64,000 bases of DNA. Origin: Portulaca oleracea. Taxonomy: Eukaryota > Streptophyta > Magnoliopsida > Caryophyllales > Portulacaceae. This document shows, one piece after another, positions 9,492 through 23,205 of this stretch. Below the pieces are notes generated by a model, which saw nothing but the letters and a program-made list of their open reading frames with translations, was not told the origin of the DNA and did no database searches. The position numbers and the translations under genes were made by a program. How positions within the stretch are numbered: the stretch's first letter is position 1; every line of letters begins with the position of its first letter. The stretch spans positions 8,427,832 to 8,491,831 of the forward strand of contig CM055870.1 of assembly GCA_029582165.1 (NCBI GenBank). Direction: 5' to 3'.

Positions 9492-11187
9492 ATTCAGCAG
9501 AGTACATGAGATTGTTAAGTTTCAGATGAAACAAAGTTTTAAAGGTTAGAGCTTGCGGTTTGCTAACATGGAAGTTGAAGTAGGTTAAGAATGTTTAGGT
9601 TGTACTGATAATTCTGGTTTTTTATGATAAGTAGGTCAACTTTCTGAACTCTTGTTTGAGGGATAAGTAATTGAAGTATGAAATTGCTTATGAAATAGAG
9701 TAGCTAAGCACATGAAATTGGTAGTCTTATGGGCTAAACTCCATTAAAAATCAATCTAATATGCCACCAATTTGAGTGAAATACGTTCAGAGATGGATCC
9801 TCAAAAGGAAATATGAAGGTCGATCACATTCGGTGGATGGCACGCCTAACTCTATAAAAATGGCGTTAATGAGGACACAGTTGTTGGTAACTCACTTAAA
9901 ATAAGGGTAGCCAGGTGAACTCATTTAGAGCTATATCATTATAGATCCAATTGGCAACAGTGAGGCTGGCCCTAAGCTTGCTAGCAAATTGTCCTACAGG
10001 GATGTCTTCTTTAATTGGGTCTCACTCTGGCGGTGAAGATAATAGTGAAAAATGTGGCCGGCCTCGATACTGACCGTACTTCAGTGATTAATTGTTTCAT
10101 TTACTGTTGATCTTGATTTTAGCTTGCTTTTTGGAGATGACGACTCCATCTTGAGACTTTTAAAACCAGAGCTAAACTTAAGAGAAAGTATAGCATAATG
10201 TTGAAATCTCAATGGTGTCTAATCAAACAAGTGACTTGCAAAGTCACTACTACAAGGAATGTGGGCCTTAATAAAGGGAAGAAAAAGTGCACTAAAGATT
10301 ATATGACCAACATGGACAATATGAAAAAAGTGGCAGAGAGCTCTCATGATAGTTAGGATGAGGACGCACGCAAAACAACAAAGATTGACTTCAATATACA
10401 CTTCATTTGTAATGATTAAGAAATTATGACGAAACGATTTAAGGATAAATGGTGAAAAGAAAGAAAGACAAAAACAAAAGCTTCCTCTGGCTGCCAAGTT
10501 ATACTATGCAGCTTCCTGAACTTTTACTGCGAACTTTCAACCTAATTTGGGCTTTGAATAATTGAAAAAAAATATTTTCTATTTAAACAATAGTAGAGAG
10601 CTTGAAAGATGGAGGAGAATGACGACTATCACCTCTTTGGTGAATGAAGACGACACTTGTTCTTGTGAATCGAAACTCTTATACTTTGATGTCGTTAGAT
10701 TTCTGATAGTTGATTCATTTGTCACCTTCATATATGTGCCATATCAGTCTTCTGATCGTTGGCAAAGATCCTCATAGCGACTTGTTTTAGTTCCTTCTAC
10801 GACTGCCTTTTCTGAATTTCGACAAAGGGAGTTATCGTCATGCAAGTAGATCAGTGTTAACTACTTGATCGTCATCCCTCAAATGTCAATAACAGTATGA
10901 GCCTGAACAATTACTAGCTTGAATCTAATTTGGCATCATTATCAGCCTCAGGTATAAGAAGCCAAAGGAAAATTACTTGTGCTGCACCTGTACAGCCACT
11001 ATTCAGTATTCACTAAGGTTCTTCAGCAGTGTCAATAGCAACTATATTAATGGCTCAAAATTGTACATTTCCCATATCTACAAATCATGTGAACTCGAAC
11101 ACAACCCGGGTAGGTAAGCAAACAAAGATATAAAAAAAAAATACTGCCACCATTTACAGGAATCATGCTGTACTGTGTAGAATATGA
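9492..11187. other. Intergenic region between PORR and channel genes
   Basis: About 1.7 kb that includes the PORR promoter side and the 3' UTR of the channel gene. A short CACTACTACAAGGAA sequence near 10247 resembles a CACTA-transposon end, but no partner end was found. No further gene was recognised; open frames here are short and resemble no family. Confidence 0.5.
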
Positions 11188-14100
11188 CTATTTACGAGGA
11201 CTCGGAGCCTCTGAACTGGCAACAGAAGTAACTTTGCTGCTCCTTTGTGAAGCCCTCTTTGTTGCGACAAGCGGAATTCCCTCTTCCTCATCAAGGGGTG
11301 GAGGGCAATAATCATCCCCACCCTTGAAGATCGGGTGCAGGTAAGCATCCCTGAGGTATGCTCTTAGGTTCAAAGTCGGGTCTCTCGCTCTCTCTAATGT
11401 ATCCTGCATCATTGCTTCCTGTAATTCACAAATGGCAACAAATTGCAGTTGTCAGACAAATGAATGTTTAGGGTTTAGGGTTTTTGGGCTTAGGGTTTAG
11501 GGTTTATGGTCTAAGTTTTAGGGTTTACGGTTTTTCTCAAATGGGTTTTTAGAGGGAAATACTGACCTGTAATGGGAACTTGGTAAATGCTGACTCAAAC
11601 CGGCCTTTACAATGTTTATGGAACCAGAATGTCAACACAGGGAGGGCAACCAGCAATGGCATTGATTTCTTCACGTTTTTCGTGCTGAACAGTCCGAGCA
11701 GCACTAGCTGGGATATGAAGAGGCCAATAACTATGCGCCGGTGTACATCTGGCCAGAAGGCAGCTGAACTTTCATACTTCCGGTCGTAAACATTTATAAT
11801 CTGGCAATGAGGTAGAATTGTCCAGGTGAAAAAACAGCAAAAGCTGTAACATATATATAAGCTTAGCAAAGGAGAAGAAAACCGGTCACGTACCTGGTGT
11901 CTGAAAACCAAGTATGCAAATGCGAAGAAGAGGATGATGAAGGGAAGAAGAATTGGCGCAATCACGCAGTAAACAAGACCGAGCAAAAAGTAGAGCTGTA
12001 GCCGAGGCTCGTATGTGGGGAAGTCCAAGAAGCCGGGATCCATTGCTTCTTCTCGGTCTTTTTCAGTTTTGACCAAAAGTGAATTCTTCAAGTGATACAA
12101 AATTAGAGGCACCAATCTAAGGACCTCAGCAGCAACACTAGCCCAACCGTCAACCATAATGTAAGTTATGAAGAAAGTAGCTTTTAATGGGATCGCTAAC
12201 CCGATGGTTTTCGGAAACCTACAAAGAAGCAAAGGAAGAAATTCGATTGGTCGGGGAAACAACATTAAAAGAAATTCTTGAAATACGAAGATATCTTATC
12301 TTGGTAGGTTGGAGCATTATGCCAAAAACATTCTAATGGAAAAATATTACTTACTCGGTGGGAGACTGATGCAAAAACTTATCGAGTTGCTGAAATGCTG
12401 TTCCTGCTATAATATTCCCGAGGAACACATTCACCAGTATAAACAGATGATATTTCGCTGCAGATCTTCTCTCCAAAGAAGAGTACGATGTGAAGCCTTC
12501 TATCTTGGACATCATCATCATAACCATCGGAATCAGGAGGAGGCATACCTTCAGGATGATGCCCGGGAGATATCCTACGATGAAAGACTTGACGTCCCTG
12601 AAAAGTTGTTCTCTTGTATAAATTTGCATGAAATTATACAAATTCAGGAAGTTTGACAAGTCTCATAAGGACAAAGGCCATGATTTAGCAGCAACCCTAG
12701 TACTCTTCATCTCTTTATCACAATATTTTACGAGAGAAAGTAACACAATTCTCAAAAATATCCCCCCAGCTTCTTTCAACAATCACTTGATACACATAAT
12801 CAGGTTTTCATGAACACATACGAATGAATCAGTCAAATGGGTCTTATCGGATTAAAAAGCATAATATCCAACAGTACGATCATGGAAATGAAATTATTCA
12901 TATTGAATCTCTTCTAGTTGGGTATCCCTAACATACCCTATTGAAAAGCAGATGATGCATACTATGGAAACAAAATGCAGGTGGGAAATGAACATTTTCA
13001 TATTTTTAACAAGCAAGCCATTGATTGAGTATCACCACATTTAAATACCAAGTAACACCAACGAAAACAAAACAAACAGGCACCAATCAATACTTACTTG
13101 TCAATTACTTTCTTCAAGAAAGGAAAAACCTTCTCGATCCCATCAATATTGGCCACCGTTTGTACAAATGATATCGGGACCATGAAAAAGAATATGAGGA
13201 AGAAAAGAGCCACGGCCATGAGCAGCCTTCGAACGCTGAGTTCAACATAAGGTATCGCAAGATTGTTCCAGTAAACGTCCTTTGGCTCAGGTGCCCATTC
13301 AGTCAACCACAATGTCGGGTTGCTTACTTGCTGAGTTTGTGCACAAACTGCAGCCCCCCATCGACTTTTAAATGAAACAAATGCTGCAGGTAATATAGCT
13401 TCTGGATCACTTAGGACTCTTGCCCTTTCTTCGGCTTCCTGCATGAAATCACCAATCATATCTGTTAGAACAGCAAGATGATGATGATATTTATCGGTTC
13501 AGTATAATTTAAGCGTAAGACATGTGAACGCTACTTACTTGTTTAGTCAGGTCCTCAATCTGTTCAGTATAGTACTCAATTGCATCCACCCGAGCGCCCC
13601 AAAGACCACAAAAACCTGTCTATAGAATGGAGCTCAGACATTTTGTTGATTTTCAGTACTCTGCGATACTTCAAACGTCATTTAAACAAAAGAATTGGGA
13701 AAAAGGAAAGAATACCTTTGTAGTGGGCTTCGTTAAGGTTCTCTCGTATTTATTTTGATAGTAGATGAGCCAATTCTGTAAACTCTTCTTCTTTTCAACC
13801 AAATCTGCTAGTTTATTGGCATTGTACACAGCCTGCAGCATCATCATCAGATAAAATAAAATCAGGGCAAGCAACTAAGATAAAATCAACTGTGCTCCTC
13901 TTTAAAGCTGTGTTGCAGATATACGAATGAGCAGCCCACATTCTTAAATATTATTTTATAAGAAAGACATGATAAATATGTCAACCATAAACTTGACCTA
14001 TCGAGGTTCCCCATAAACAAAACCGAATGACTGAATGAATGATACCACATACCCGATTTAAAAGATAATGATCGGGATGATTCACACAGAAGAAGTGTTC

Positions 14101-16732
14101 AACATGCTCACTAACAGATTCATCAGGATCTGGAGGAACATTTCTCACAAGTACCTGAAAATAGAGTCACCAAAGAATGAAAAATAAATAAATAAGAACA
14201 TGTATTGGGAGAGTAGCTACGCGAAAAAGTTGGACATATATATAGATCAGAAGCAGGGACACACAGATACCGGATATGGATGGCATATTGTCTATTTACA
14301 TTATTAGTAATGAAGAAAATCGTGTTTGAATGTGAAAAATACATTACTCAGCATCGTGTAAAGAATTGGCATGTGTCTAAGCGATTCCATGAGTATCTGA
14401 AAGTACTCTGAAGTGTCGGTGTCCAATACAGGTCAAACACAGATACCCTAGTAAGGAGAAAAGAATGATGTTCAAAAGATGTGTCACTTGATGTCTTATT
14501 TGTGTGTATGTTGGTTGGGGGGTGGGGGTACTGTTTTCTCACCTTGGTTTTACTATATATGTTCATATAAATAATGCAAAGCCATTGAGAGCCAATTTTG
14601 GAGATAACGGATCAGTGAGGTGGAAATCAACACCTATGTCTAAAGAGAAAGGATCCGTCCTATTAAGAAATACACTATGGAAAGTTGAATTTTTCTTTTA
14701 GATAAGGAAAGAAGAACAAATATATTGATTTCAAAGAGAGGGATGCAAAATTAACATCGTCCTAAAGGTTAAACACCTCCCAAAACTATACTATCCACAA
14801 AATGTATAAGCTGAAGAGAATAATTGCAAAAGTTCCCTTCAGTATGAAAAGTTGTGTTTTACTTATGTTTCTGTTTATTATTCCAGCTAGCATCACCAGC
14901 ATAATATCACACAGGACTTTCCTTGTCTAAAGCAAGAAGATGTTTGTCATTCCAACATCCAGGCACAAAAAGAACAGAAGAGGGGGGAAAGACTACAAAT
15001 ACAACCTCTTGGCGTGATGAATGTCAAAGATGAGTTTCAGTGGCTTGCGAAAGAAGGATGAGAGAGCTAGGATCTTCAAACTTGAAAGAATGTAGTGGCT
15101 AGTTATTCGGGGCAGTACATGAGAGGAAAAGAATCAGCATATTTTTGATGGAGAAATGGTCTATCAAGGGTCCAAGCTTAGTTTTTCTGTAAAACTTTTA
15201 CATTTGAAGATGGGTGTTTTGTCGTGGATCAAATTGGCTTTTTTGGCTTCTAGACTATAATCACTATATCAACCAAAGGCAGCTTGCGGTATGTTATGGT
15301 TGGCCCCTTTTGTACATGGGTTGTTCCCAGATGCATATGAACGTACAATAGCTAAGCAGACACACTGAAAGAAAACTATCAAACATAATCATAGAACGGG
15401 AACTTACGAAAAAGCTACAGATAGTAACAGAAACATCACATGAGGCATCAGTAGTATTCAACTTTCACGACGAAAGAAACCAACTTGACATTTGAAATTA
15501 TCGAGAAAAATGATGTGGAATGAAATATGGACATCCAAATTTCACAGAAACTGCACTTTTCTTGACATTTGACATTTAAATCAGTAAGCATAACTCCACG
15601 AGAGATTATCAGTAATTAGACAGCTTACTGTAAATTGATCCGGCCGTCGATCTGAAGCAGCAATAAATTCCAACCTCATGTTTGTAGTTGTCTTATACTC
15701 TTCATATAGTGCATAATATACCCAAAAAGAGTACACATATGCGAAAACAATATGCGCCCAGAATCTGTTCAAAAAAAAAAAGGGGGGAGCTATTAAGAAT
15801 ATGGAGCGTCTGTTTCCGAAGTAGACTAATATGTATCGATGACAACATATTGGGTCTACATCAAAATAGGATGATCACACCAGAAATAACACTGAATTTA
15901 CTTTTAAATTGTTACCCAGAGGTAACTTTGAATTTCCATTGTTACACACAACACCAATGAATAACATATTGATATTAATTTTGAATCAAATTCAGCTCAT
16001 TCAGTTGGAGTAAAATATGCATGGACGTTAAGTTAACAGATCGAGGAAGGAGGCCAATGCTGAATTATCCATAATTTTCTTCTCATGGACATGCTGAAAC
16101 TCAAATAGATAAACTTACACATGTAGATGCACAAATCTTAGTATTTTCATACCTGTTTGATCCAGATGGAATATTTGATATCGACAATTTGTCAATGTCG
16201 CTGAATGTGAAATCCTTGGAATTTTCCAACCAATTACCGGTCCAATTAACAGGCACCAGAACAGCAAATGCCAGTATGGCAATGGGAACAAATATTTTCA
16301 AGCTGCAAAACGTTAACGATGTTACATCAGTAAAGAACAGGAGCAGCATACTAATCAATGCAAAGATTTCAATCTTTCACCACAAACCAAAAACCATAAT
16401 AGAATGCGGCCATAGTGTGAAATACAAACTTACCCAAGCAAATAAGTTCGGATATAAACCACAGAATCAAGCCCAGCATGCTCAATGAGCTCAGGTTCAG
16501 GCATTCTCAGAGCATCAGGCATCCATTTCAGAAACCGTAAATACATCCTATAATCCAAGTTTAGAAACTTGGAACGAGTTGGACTTGCTCGAAGACCCTT
16601 TAAGTACCATTTCGGAAAGTATACTCTGTCATTTACAGGCTGAAGCCGTAATATGGCAAAGGCGATAAGAAAAGCTAAAGCCGACAGAAGATTCACTGCA
16701 GCAGCAACTCCAATATCTCGGAGGGTTGCCAT
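11188..16732 (-). CDS. OSCA1/CSC1-type hyperosmolality-gated cation channel
   Basis: Eleven coding exons, read from high to low coordinates: 16434-16732, 16153-16302, 15629-15764, 14053-14154, 13716-13832, 13539-13619, 13098-13438, 12355-12597, 11894-12218, 11567-11800, 11188-11418. All introns are GT-AG, phases agree, and the joined frame gives 752 aa, close to the usual 750-775. The N-terminus (MATLRDIGVAAAVN, then FPKWYLKGLRASP and MPEPELIEHAGLDS) and the core (IAGTAFQQL, KATFFITYIMVDGWA, LDFPTYEPR, GRFESAFTKFPLQEAM) are OSCA1-clade signatures. The family has an N-terminal membrane part, a cytosolic PHM7 loop (about residues 195-370) and a C-terminal membrane domain (RSN1_7TM). Arabidopsis OSCA1 members are plasma-membrane, stretch- and osmotically activated calcium-permeable channels. 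Which OSCA1 paralogue this is cannot be told here. Confidence 0.95.
11467..11531. repeat. Degenerate telomere-type TTTAGGG repeats in an intron
   Basis: About eight perfect or near-perfect TTTAGGG units lie inside the 148-bp last intron of the channel gene (11419-11566). On the transcribed strand they read as AAACCCTAA units. Interstitial telomere-like repeats are known in plants, and short telo-boxes act in some promoters and 5' introns. A role in this 3'-terminal intron is unknown. Confidence 0.85.
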
Positions 16733-18060
16733 TTTATTCGATTACGATATACCACCTACAATATGGAGGACAGATTAGAAAGCTCGAGAAACATCAACTC
16801 TACACAAGCCAAAAGAGAGTAAAAATGTTTCTAAAATCAATTTTCATAAGAATGATTGGACAGACATATTATATACTAAGAAGCTTAACATGGGGAGTAG
16901 TCCTACCAAAAGTTGACCCGACCCAGTTTTTCAAACCTGAAATATAACAAACCCCAAATACTGGGCATACCGAACCCGACCCGATCCGCCTGAATTGACA
17001 GGTCAAACGGGGAGCTTTGTTGTCAAATAAGCTTAATAAGGACACTCTTGTACAAATTTCTACTGATCCATCAGCTATATTGACTGTTAAAAAGAACAAG
17101 AATTTCCCACTAAAGGAAAAGGAGCCAGAAGGGGGTAAAAGACTCCAATAAAGTCATAAAAAAATGCAAATCTAAGCAACTAAGAATCAGAAATCTTGTT
17201 TTCCAGCCTCAAAATGGCAATGCCCCAATTCATGCAATTGTACCCTACGTCTCCTAAGTACAGCTGCTACAGCTATACAAATTTCTAGGGATTGGAAACA
17301 GAATATTTCTCTTGTGCAGTTGCACGTTCACAACCAGCTTTACAAAAGTTTGAAATTTTCACACAGACTAGTACATGTACCCCAAGTACTCATCTTATCA
17401 AATAATCTAATTTAATCAAGACTATTAATATTGAATACAAATACAATCGACTCCAATGAATCAAATCCACCAATAAACAAACCAAAAAGAAGCCAATTAA
17501 TCAAGTACCGAAATTCCGAAATTCTTGCAAACTTGAATGTTCTAATTAATTGGTCCTAAACCCAGAAAGGACAACCCATAAACCCAATCATAAGTTTATA
17601 CCCCCAAATACTCAAACCTTCAACTTTCCCAAATACTCAAAGCTTCCAACAACCCAACCCAGATGAAACAGTGCCAAAGAAATCAACTTTGACCCAAAAA
17701 TATGACCAAAAAGCATCACAAATTCAGGGTTTCGTCACTTTTTCATCAATCCAATCCAGCGTAAAGAAAGAGATAGAAACCTTACAATCTAAGACACACC
17801 CAGATCATCTAAGTTGGCAACCAATCCAGAATCAACCGACTTCTTGGGAACTTATAATTTGCCCCAAAAAAAGCAGCAAAAAGCAAATCCCAAGGAGGAG
17901 AAAGAAGAAGAAGAAGAAGAAGAATACCCACCTGGGTAGTAGTAGTAGTTGAAAGACTGCTTGGTGTATATGAGTGTATGAGGTAAGATTAATGAAAGAG
18001 GGAAAAGGGTAATAAGGGAATTAAGAAGAGACTAGAGAGGGTATGGAGGAGTCTTAAATG
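16733..18060 (-). promoter_or_regulatory. Channel gene 5' UTR with probable leader intron, and promoter
   Basis: A strong donor (CCCAG/GTGGGT, exon side ending at 17932) and a pyrimidine-rich acceptor (ATTGTAG, exon resuming at 16755) predict a 5' UTR intron of about 1.18 kb just upstream of the ATG. The (GAAGAA)n/(TTC)n tract at 17900-17923 sits just inside that intron, downstream of the donor. A hAT-like fragment lies within the intron near 16910-17010. The promoter proper should lie above 17950. The intron is inferred from splice signals; there is no transcript evidence. Confidence 0.5.
16905..17012 (-). mobile_element. hAT-type fragment in the leader intron
   Basis: The reverse complement of 16980-17005 (GACCTGTCAATTCAGGCGGAT) closely resembles the left end of the hAT element at 3495 (ACTTGTCGATTCAGGCGGAT). 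It is followed by the same GGGTC-rich subterminal composition. Only one end is recognisable, so this is a fragment. Confidence 0.45.
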
Positions 18061-18095
18061 ACCTTGTTAGGTTGATTGGTGATGAAGAATAGTAA

Positions 18096-18126
<31 letters not shown>

Positions 18127-18675
18127 GGATTTGATGAGGGTTACCGTTGGTCACACACGTCCCATACTCGGTTTTAACGTTGGGATGGCAGCCAATAAGG
18201 CCGCATCATGTGCTTTTTTGAATTGTACACCTTATTTTATTAACGTCCTGCCCTTTTGGTTTCTTGTAATTTGCAAAATTGGGTTGTTGCCTTCCTGGAC
18301 CCCCGTGGAATGTGGTCGGACCACCTGCCTTAGAGAATATATACCATGTCCTTCCGCCAGGAAACTATTGCAAACCTTTTTTTTTTTCTTTTTTTGGGTT
18401 TTAGAAGAGTCCTGGCTTTTTTGTTTCTGAAAGCAATCAAACAATTTATTGCATAATATCAAAAATAATATGTTCCCTCTATTTCTTAATATTGGTTATT
18501 TGTCTAATTTCTTTTTTAAAAAAATGTCTATTAGTTCCTCTGTCTCTATTTAATTTTTTTCTCTTAAATATGGTGATTGAAGAATTTCTTCTCTTAAATT
18601 GTTTTTTTTTATCTCTAGTTATTTGTTATGAGGTATAGTATAACTTTTTATGAATTGTAACTATCTCTTTAAATT
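18061..18675. other. Intergenic DNA, possible mariner/Stowaway-like fragment
   Basis: GTTCCCTCTATTTCTTAATA near 18471 and AGTTCCTCTGTCTCTATTTA near 18533 resemble the CTCCCTCYGTCYC ends common to Stowaway-like MITEs. No complete element can be delimited. No gene was recognised. Confidence 0.3.
18096..18127. repeat. (GAT)n microsatellite
   Basis: Ten or so uninterrupted GAT units upstream of the channel gene leader. Confidence 0.9.
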
Positions 18676-18956
18676 GGGTTTTTGGTTGAAAATAATCCGA
18701 AGTCGGAGATCATTGGCTGAAAATAATCCAAACTCACTTTTTGGCTGAAAATAATCCAAACTTTTAACATATTTACTCGGACTAGACCCAAATTGATTTC
18801 CAGCGCCAGAATTTTGACTGGGTAACCGGACCATGTGTTTCTTTAATTGATTTTGGTTTTGATTTTATGCTGACTGGGGTCTACATAAGCTGATCGTTCA
18901 GCATTCTGACGTCGGAAATTGATTTCGGTTTAATCCAATATAAATTGGATTATTAG
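18676..18956. mobile_element. Shortened foldback element related to 54021-54540
   Basis: It carries the repeated GGCTGAAAATAATCCAAAC units and the TTGATTTCC..GCCAGAATTTTGACTGGGTAACC arm seen in the foldback element at 54021. A short piece of the opposite arm (GACGTCGGAAATTGATTTCGG) follows at about 18910. Most of the right arm and the centre are missing, so this is an internally deleted relative. Confidence 0.6.
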
Positions 18957-19679
18957 AAGCAAGCAGCATACTTAGCCAAGAAGAAATCTTTAACGGTTGG
19001 TGAAGACCACCAAATTTAGCCACTTGTATCTTTTCCCAAATCTCCAATATAATAAAATAGGGTTTAATCATATTTGTAGCCACTAAGGGTGAGACATGTT
19101 GCAAAAAGAAAATGATGTCAAAAATAATAAAATAGTTAATAATTGAGCATTCGATTTTAAAATTTGAGATAAGATGAAAATGACAAGTGCAATTTTGATT
19201 TTGATCATTCAAACAATGGTTATTCACTTCTTCATAGTTAACTTTTTCACTTAGCCCTTATTTTCGATATATTTATAAATGTTTTAAATATATTAAAATA
19301 AAATCTTTAAAGTTACATTGTTTGGATGTAACAAATTATTAGGTCTAGCTCCTTCACGACTTTATTATTTATGTTAAATTTCTCTAATAAAAGTTACATT
19401 AAAATGGTCTATATTTGTCATCTTATAAATAATTGTATGTTTAAAAACACATTATTCATCACATGTAATAAAGAATGCTTAAACTAACTCAATGTCTTAT
19501 TAAAAAAATAATCAGTCCATTATATAATATTATATATGGATACTTTATCCAAAAGAACGTTTTATCCAATTATTCCAATATCATCTTTTTGGAAAAATAT
19601 ATTCAGTAAGCTCCTTAATGCTTCTCATGGTAGTTGAATCCACATCTTTAATTTGGTCCATAATTAAATGTTCACATGC
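18957..19679. other. AT-rich intergenic DNA
   Basis: No gene, RNA or delimited element recognised up to the CTATT target duplication of the retrotransposon. Confidence 0.4.
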
Positions 19680-19684
19680 CTATT

Positions 19685-22600
19685 TGTAACGCCTCAACCT
19701 TAATCACAAGATTAAGACTATACTTTAGGATCCCCAAACCTGTGATTAGCGCAAGCAATGAACACTCTGTGCCGGGACAAGGCAAAAAGACAAGACCACA
19801 ATATAGCAATCCACCATAAAACTGTACCTAACTCCATACAACACAACTGCTAAACTTAAAGTACAAATACATTATACAACCTTTAAGTAAACATATCATA
19901 TAGATGTTCCACAACCAAGTGGCCTTTCATGCTCTTGAGTAACCTTGATTACCGACCATCGATCACCTTTAGAGAACTACCATGTACAGACGAATTACTC
20001 TTGCTTAACCTCGCCTTTGTCCTGGGAGCTCGGACCGCCTAAAAACAAAACAATGAAATACATTCGCAAAGTGAGTGGGGAAACACTCAAGACGTAAACC
20101 TCCAACACGCCAAACCGTTCGAAACGGTTTTTAAGCGCCGACATTTAAATTCATTTTGAAAGCGGGAAGGGCAAAATCCGAGTGATAACCATTGTTCACA
20201 ATGAAACTATGAAGATGGCGTACATTACATATGCATAAGACGGTAAAAAAATACATAAGCGTTGGTAAAAGTGTGGTATCCTCTCGATCGATGCAAAGCA
20301 TCTCACGCGCGCACGCCAAACCGATCGGAAGTTTGGATGGATGATCGCTAGGCGATCGACATCGCAGTCAAGATTACTCAGATAGGAGCAGAAAATAATG
20401 CTAGACTTTACCCTAGCTACTGTAAAAAAGAGTCGGGACCACTTATAAAACAATAAAATCGTTAGAATGCAAATATGCAATAAAACTATACTTAACTTTA
20501 AAATAGAAATAAGAGGTGGACAATTTGCGTACCTTAACGATGCAAAGCTTGGTGGCGCGTCTCGGGCTCGGGATGGCTTGGGTGGCTTGAGAACTATGCA
20601 ACGGAGTAGAAGACTCGAACCGAAAAGGGTTCTTGGTGAGTTGCAAGACTTTAGAAATATTTCAGTGTAATAGGAAATTTCAGGTTTTTCTTAAATGAAG
20701 TTTTTAGCATAACTCGGGCTAGAAAACTCGGAATCAAGCAAGCGAGTACTTCCCGGAATAGGGAAAATTAAGTTCTACAACTTTGTCAACAGGACCGAGG
20801 TCCAAAAATGAAAGGAAATGCTTGAAAAACAGCCCGGACAAAAGCTGTAGATTGGGTACTTAAAACCTTCAGTTTGAACTTTTAGTGTGAATCTCGGATT
20901 GAAATCTATAATAGCTTAACGTAACACTTGAAAGGCGTAGACTAGCTCGAATAACCATAATGATATAATATGAACTGTGAATCTTTGAAGGTCAATAAGG
21001 ATTTATTAAACTTGTTAAACTCGTAATAAAAACTGTCGTCAAACGACGGAGAAAACTTATAAGAGTTAGCTATCGGTCGTAAGACTTTCGGAATGATGCA
21101 ACAGAGTTGAGTACTTGGAAGAAAGTTACTCCCTAAAGCTCATTGATGATCAATGAAGGTCTTTATCCCGGTACACATCTAAATTCTATGAGTTTCAATC
21201 CTTACGTCACGATGAGATCACTTAACTTCATATATATTAACATTACTCCACGACTTGCTATGAATAACCCAAATCCTTCGGGGATATCTCAACCACCAAC
21301 TTGACACACTTCAACTTAGAATAAATACCCAAATCCTTTTAACATTGACACAAAGGTCATTACACGCTTAGAACCCTTAATCGGTTCACTGCTATTCATA
21401 AGGTAAGAATTTGATAATTAAAGTTTTGGGTAAATTTCAGATTACACCCCTTTAGTCTAAGGCTCATATCTCTCACTCCCGAGATCCGACGAATGCAAAC
21501 TTTATGTTTCTGGAAAGCTGAAAGAGAGAGCTAAAACTCTTATGTTTATCACCAAAGCCAATAAGATCTCTAAAGGGATGAAAAATGGCCATTAATTCAG
21601 ACACTCTCTTAACATTCTGGGCAGAACCCATTTCATAATTCCTCAATGAAAACTTCATATCTCTTAATCCCGATATCGTATGGACGCATAATATACCTTT
21701 TCGGAAAGCTCAACATGTTACCTAAAACTTTTATGTTCAAACTTAAGGCCAACAAGGAGTCCAAATGGCTGAAATTCTTGTGTTTGCTTACTGACTATAC
21801 TCCCGTCATAAATTGTACCCCTTGTACTAAAATGGCCATAACTCGGGTTATACACCACGAAATCTTGAAATTCCAAAGCCAAAAGTTAGCTAATGAACTA
21901 GGCTATCATTTCCAACAAAAATCTGGGCAAAATTCACCCTTTTATTCCCTTGTAAAAATCTGATTACAACCAGAATCTGTTTTGGCCTCTCAAGCTACAT
22001 GTATGTCTCCAATGGCTTCCAACTTGTATTAATTTACAACCAAACCCCAAATTAGCTATCATCCATTAAATTTCCAGAATTTAACCTCTTAATCTTGCTC
22101 AATTAAGACCTTAAAACTCACATGCAAAAGCTAATTCACATATTCAATAACAATACAATCCTTAAACATTCAAAACCAACTCACATGTATAAATCCCCAA
22201 ATTCAAAACCTAACTTAACCACAATATAATTTTATGCTTAGAACTCATAAAAGAGATGAAAAACAACAATTATACACAAATTAACCATGAAAATCTGATT
22301 TGAAACATAAAGCTTGAGTTTAGGGTTTGGATATTATACCATAGAGGAGAATTTGAGGAAGCAAACAAGAGGAGAGGGAAGAGGGGAGGCTCGGCTGCCT
22401 CCTGGTGGTCGCCGGCCACCTGACCGGCCACCGGAACTGGCCGGAAACCGCACGAGACAGGGGCTGGCTGGGCTGGTTCTTGGTGTCGGTCGTGCAGAGA
22501 GAGAAAGCAGTGAGAGTTTGTGAGAGATTAAAATGAAGTGATACCAAATAATCCCCCCTCCCTTCTAACTTATTACTAATGTAAATATACCACCCCCTTC

Positions 22601-23205
22601 TTAATTTACCACTTAAAAACATTACTAAGCCCAAACAAAATAAAATTAGTTTAGGTAAAATAATTGGTATTAACCCGGATAAGGTTAATTAATAATAACT
22701 TGGGTAGATAAATCGGTAGAAGGTCAAATAAAGCAATTTGACTTTAAATGCGATGGAATGGATTAATAAAATTTAGAATCAAATAAAACAACCGGGTAGT
22801 GTACTATTTAGAACCATAAAAATGAACAATAGAAATATAATTAGGATACTTAGACAATTCGAAGTATAACCGAAAAGGCACATAAAAACTATCGTAACTT
22901 TCCCCGGTCAAAACCGTAAAGTCGAGAATCGTAAATTAAATTATATAACTTATCTTAGAAATAAATATTCATAACTTTGTGATGGGAAGTAATAATAATA
23001 CTTTAACTCTGAGACGATATATATATATATATATATATATATATCTAACCGACCCATTTCGCCATCTCCTTGCTCGAGACCTGTCACACATAAACACATA
23101 ACTATAACAATAAAGTAAAATAGAAAGAAAAATTTTATAGCGTATTTTGGCTAATTACTGTGATCAAGGCCCTTAATTAACACGGGTTTAGGGCGGGTTG
23201 TTACA
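19685..23205 (-). repeat. Left (3') LTR of copy A, 3521 bp
   Basis: Bounded by TGTAACGCC and GGTTGTTACA on the plus strand. It contains an AT dinucleotide run (about 23020-23044) and two imperfect tandem modules (about 21463-21590 and 21653-21780). A 105-aa open frame at 21646-21963 is identical in the other LTR and is taken as non-coding LTR sequence. Confidence 0.95.

Noticed and set aside
10247..10270. CACTACTACAAGGAA as a CACTA transposon end (also CACTACAAAAGGG near 6339)
   Set aside because: No matching inverted end or 3-bp target duplication was found within a plausible distance.
12309..12656. 115-aa plus-strand frame
   Set aside because: Antisense of OSCA1 exon 8, whose splice sites and protein match are clear.
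21646..21963. 105-aa open frame repeated at 29876-30193
   Set aside because: LTR sequence of copy A; identical only because LTRs are identical at insertion.
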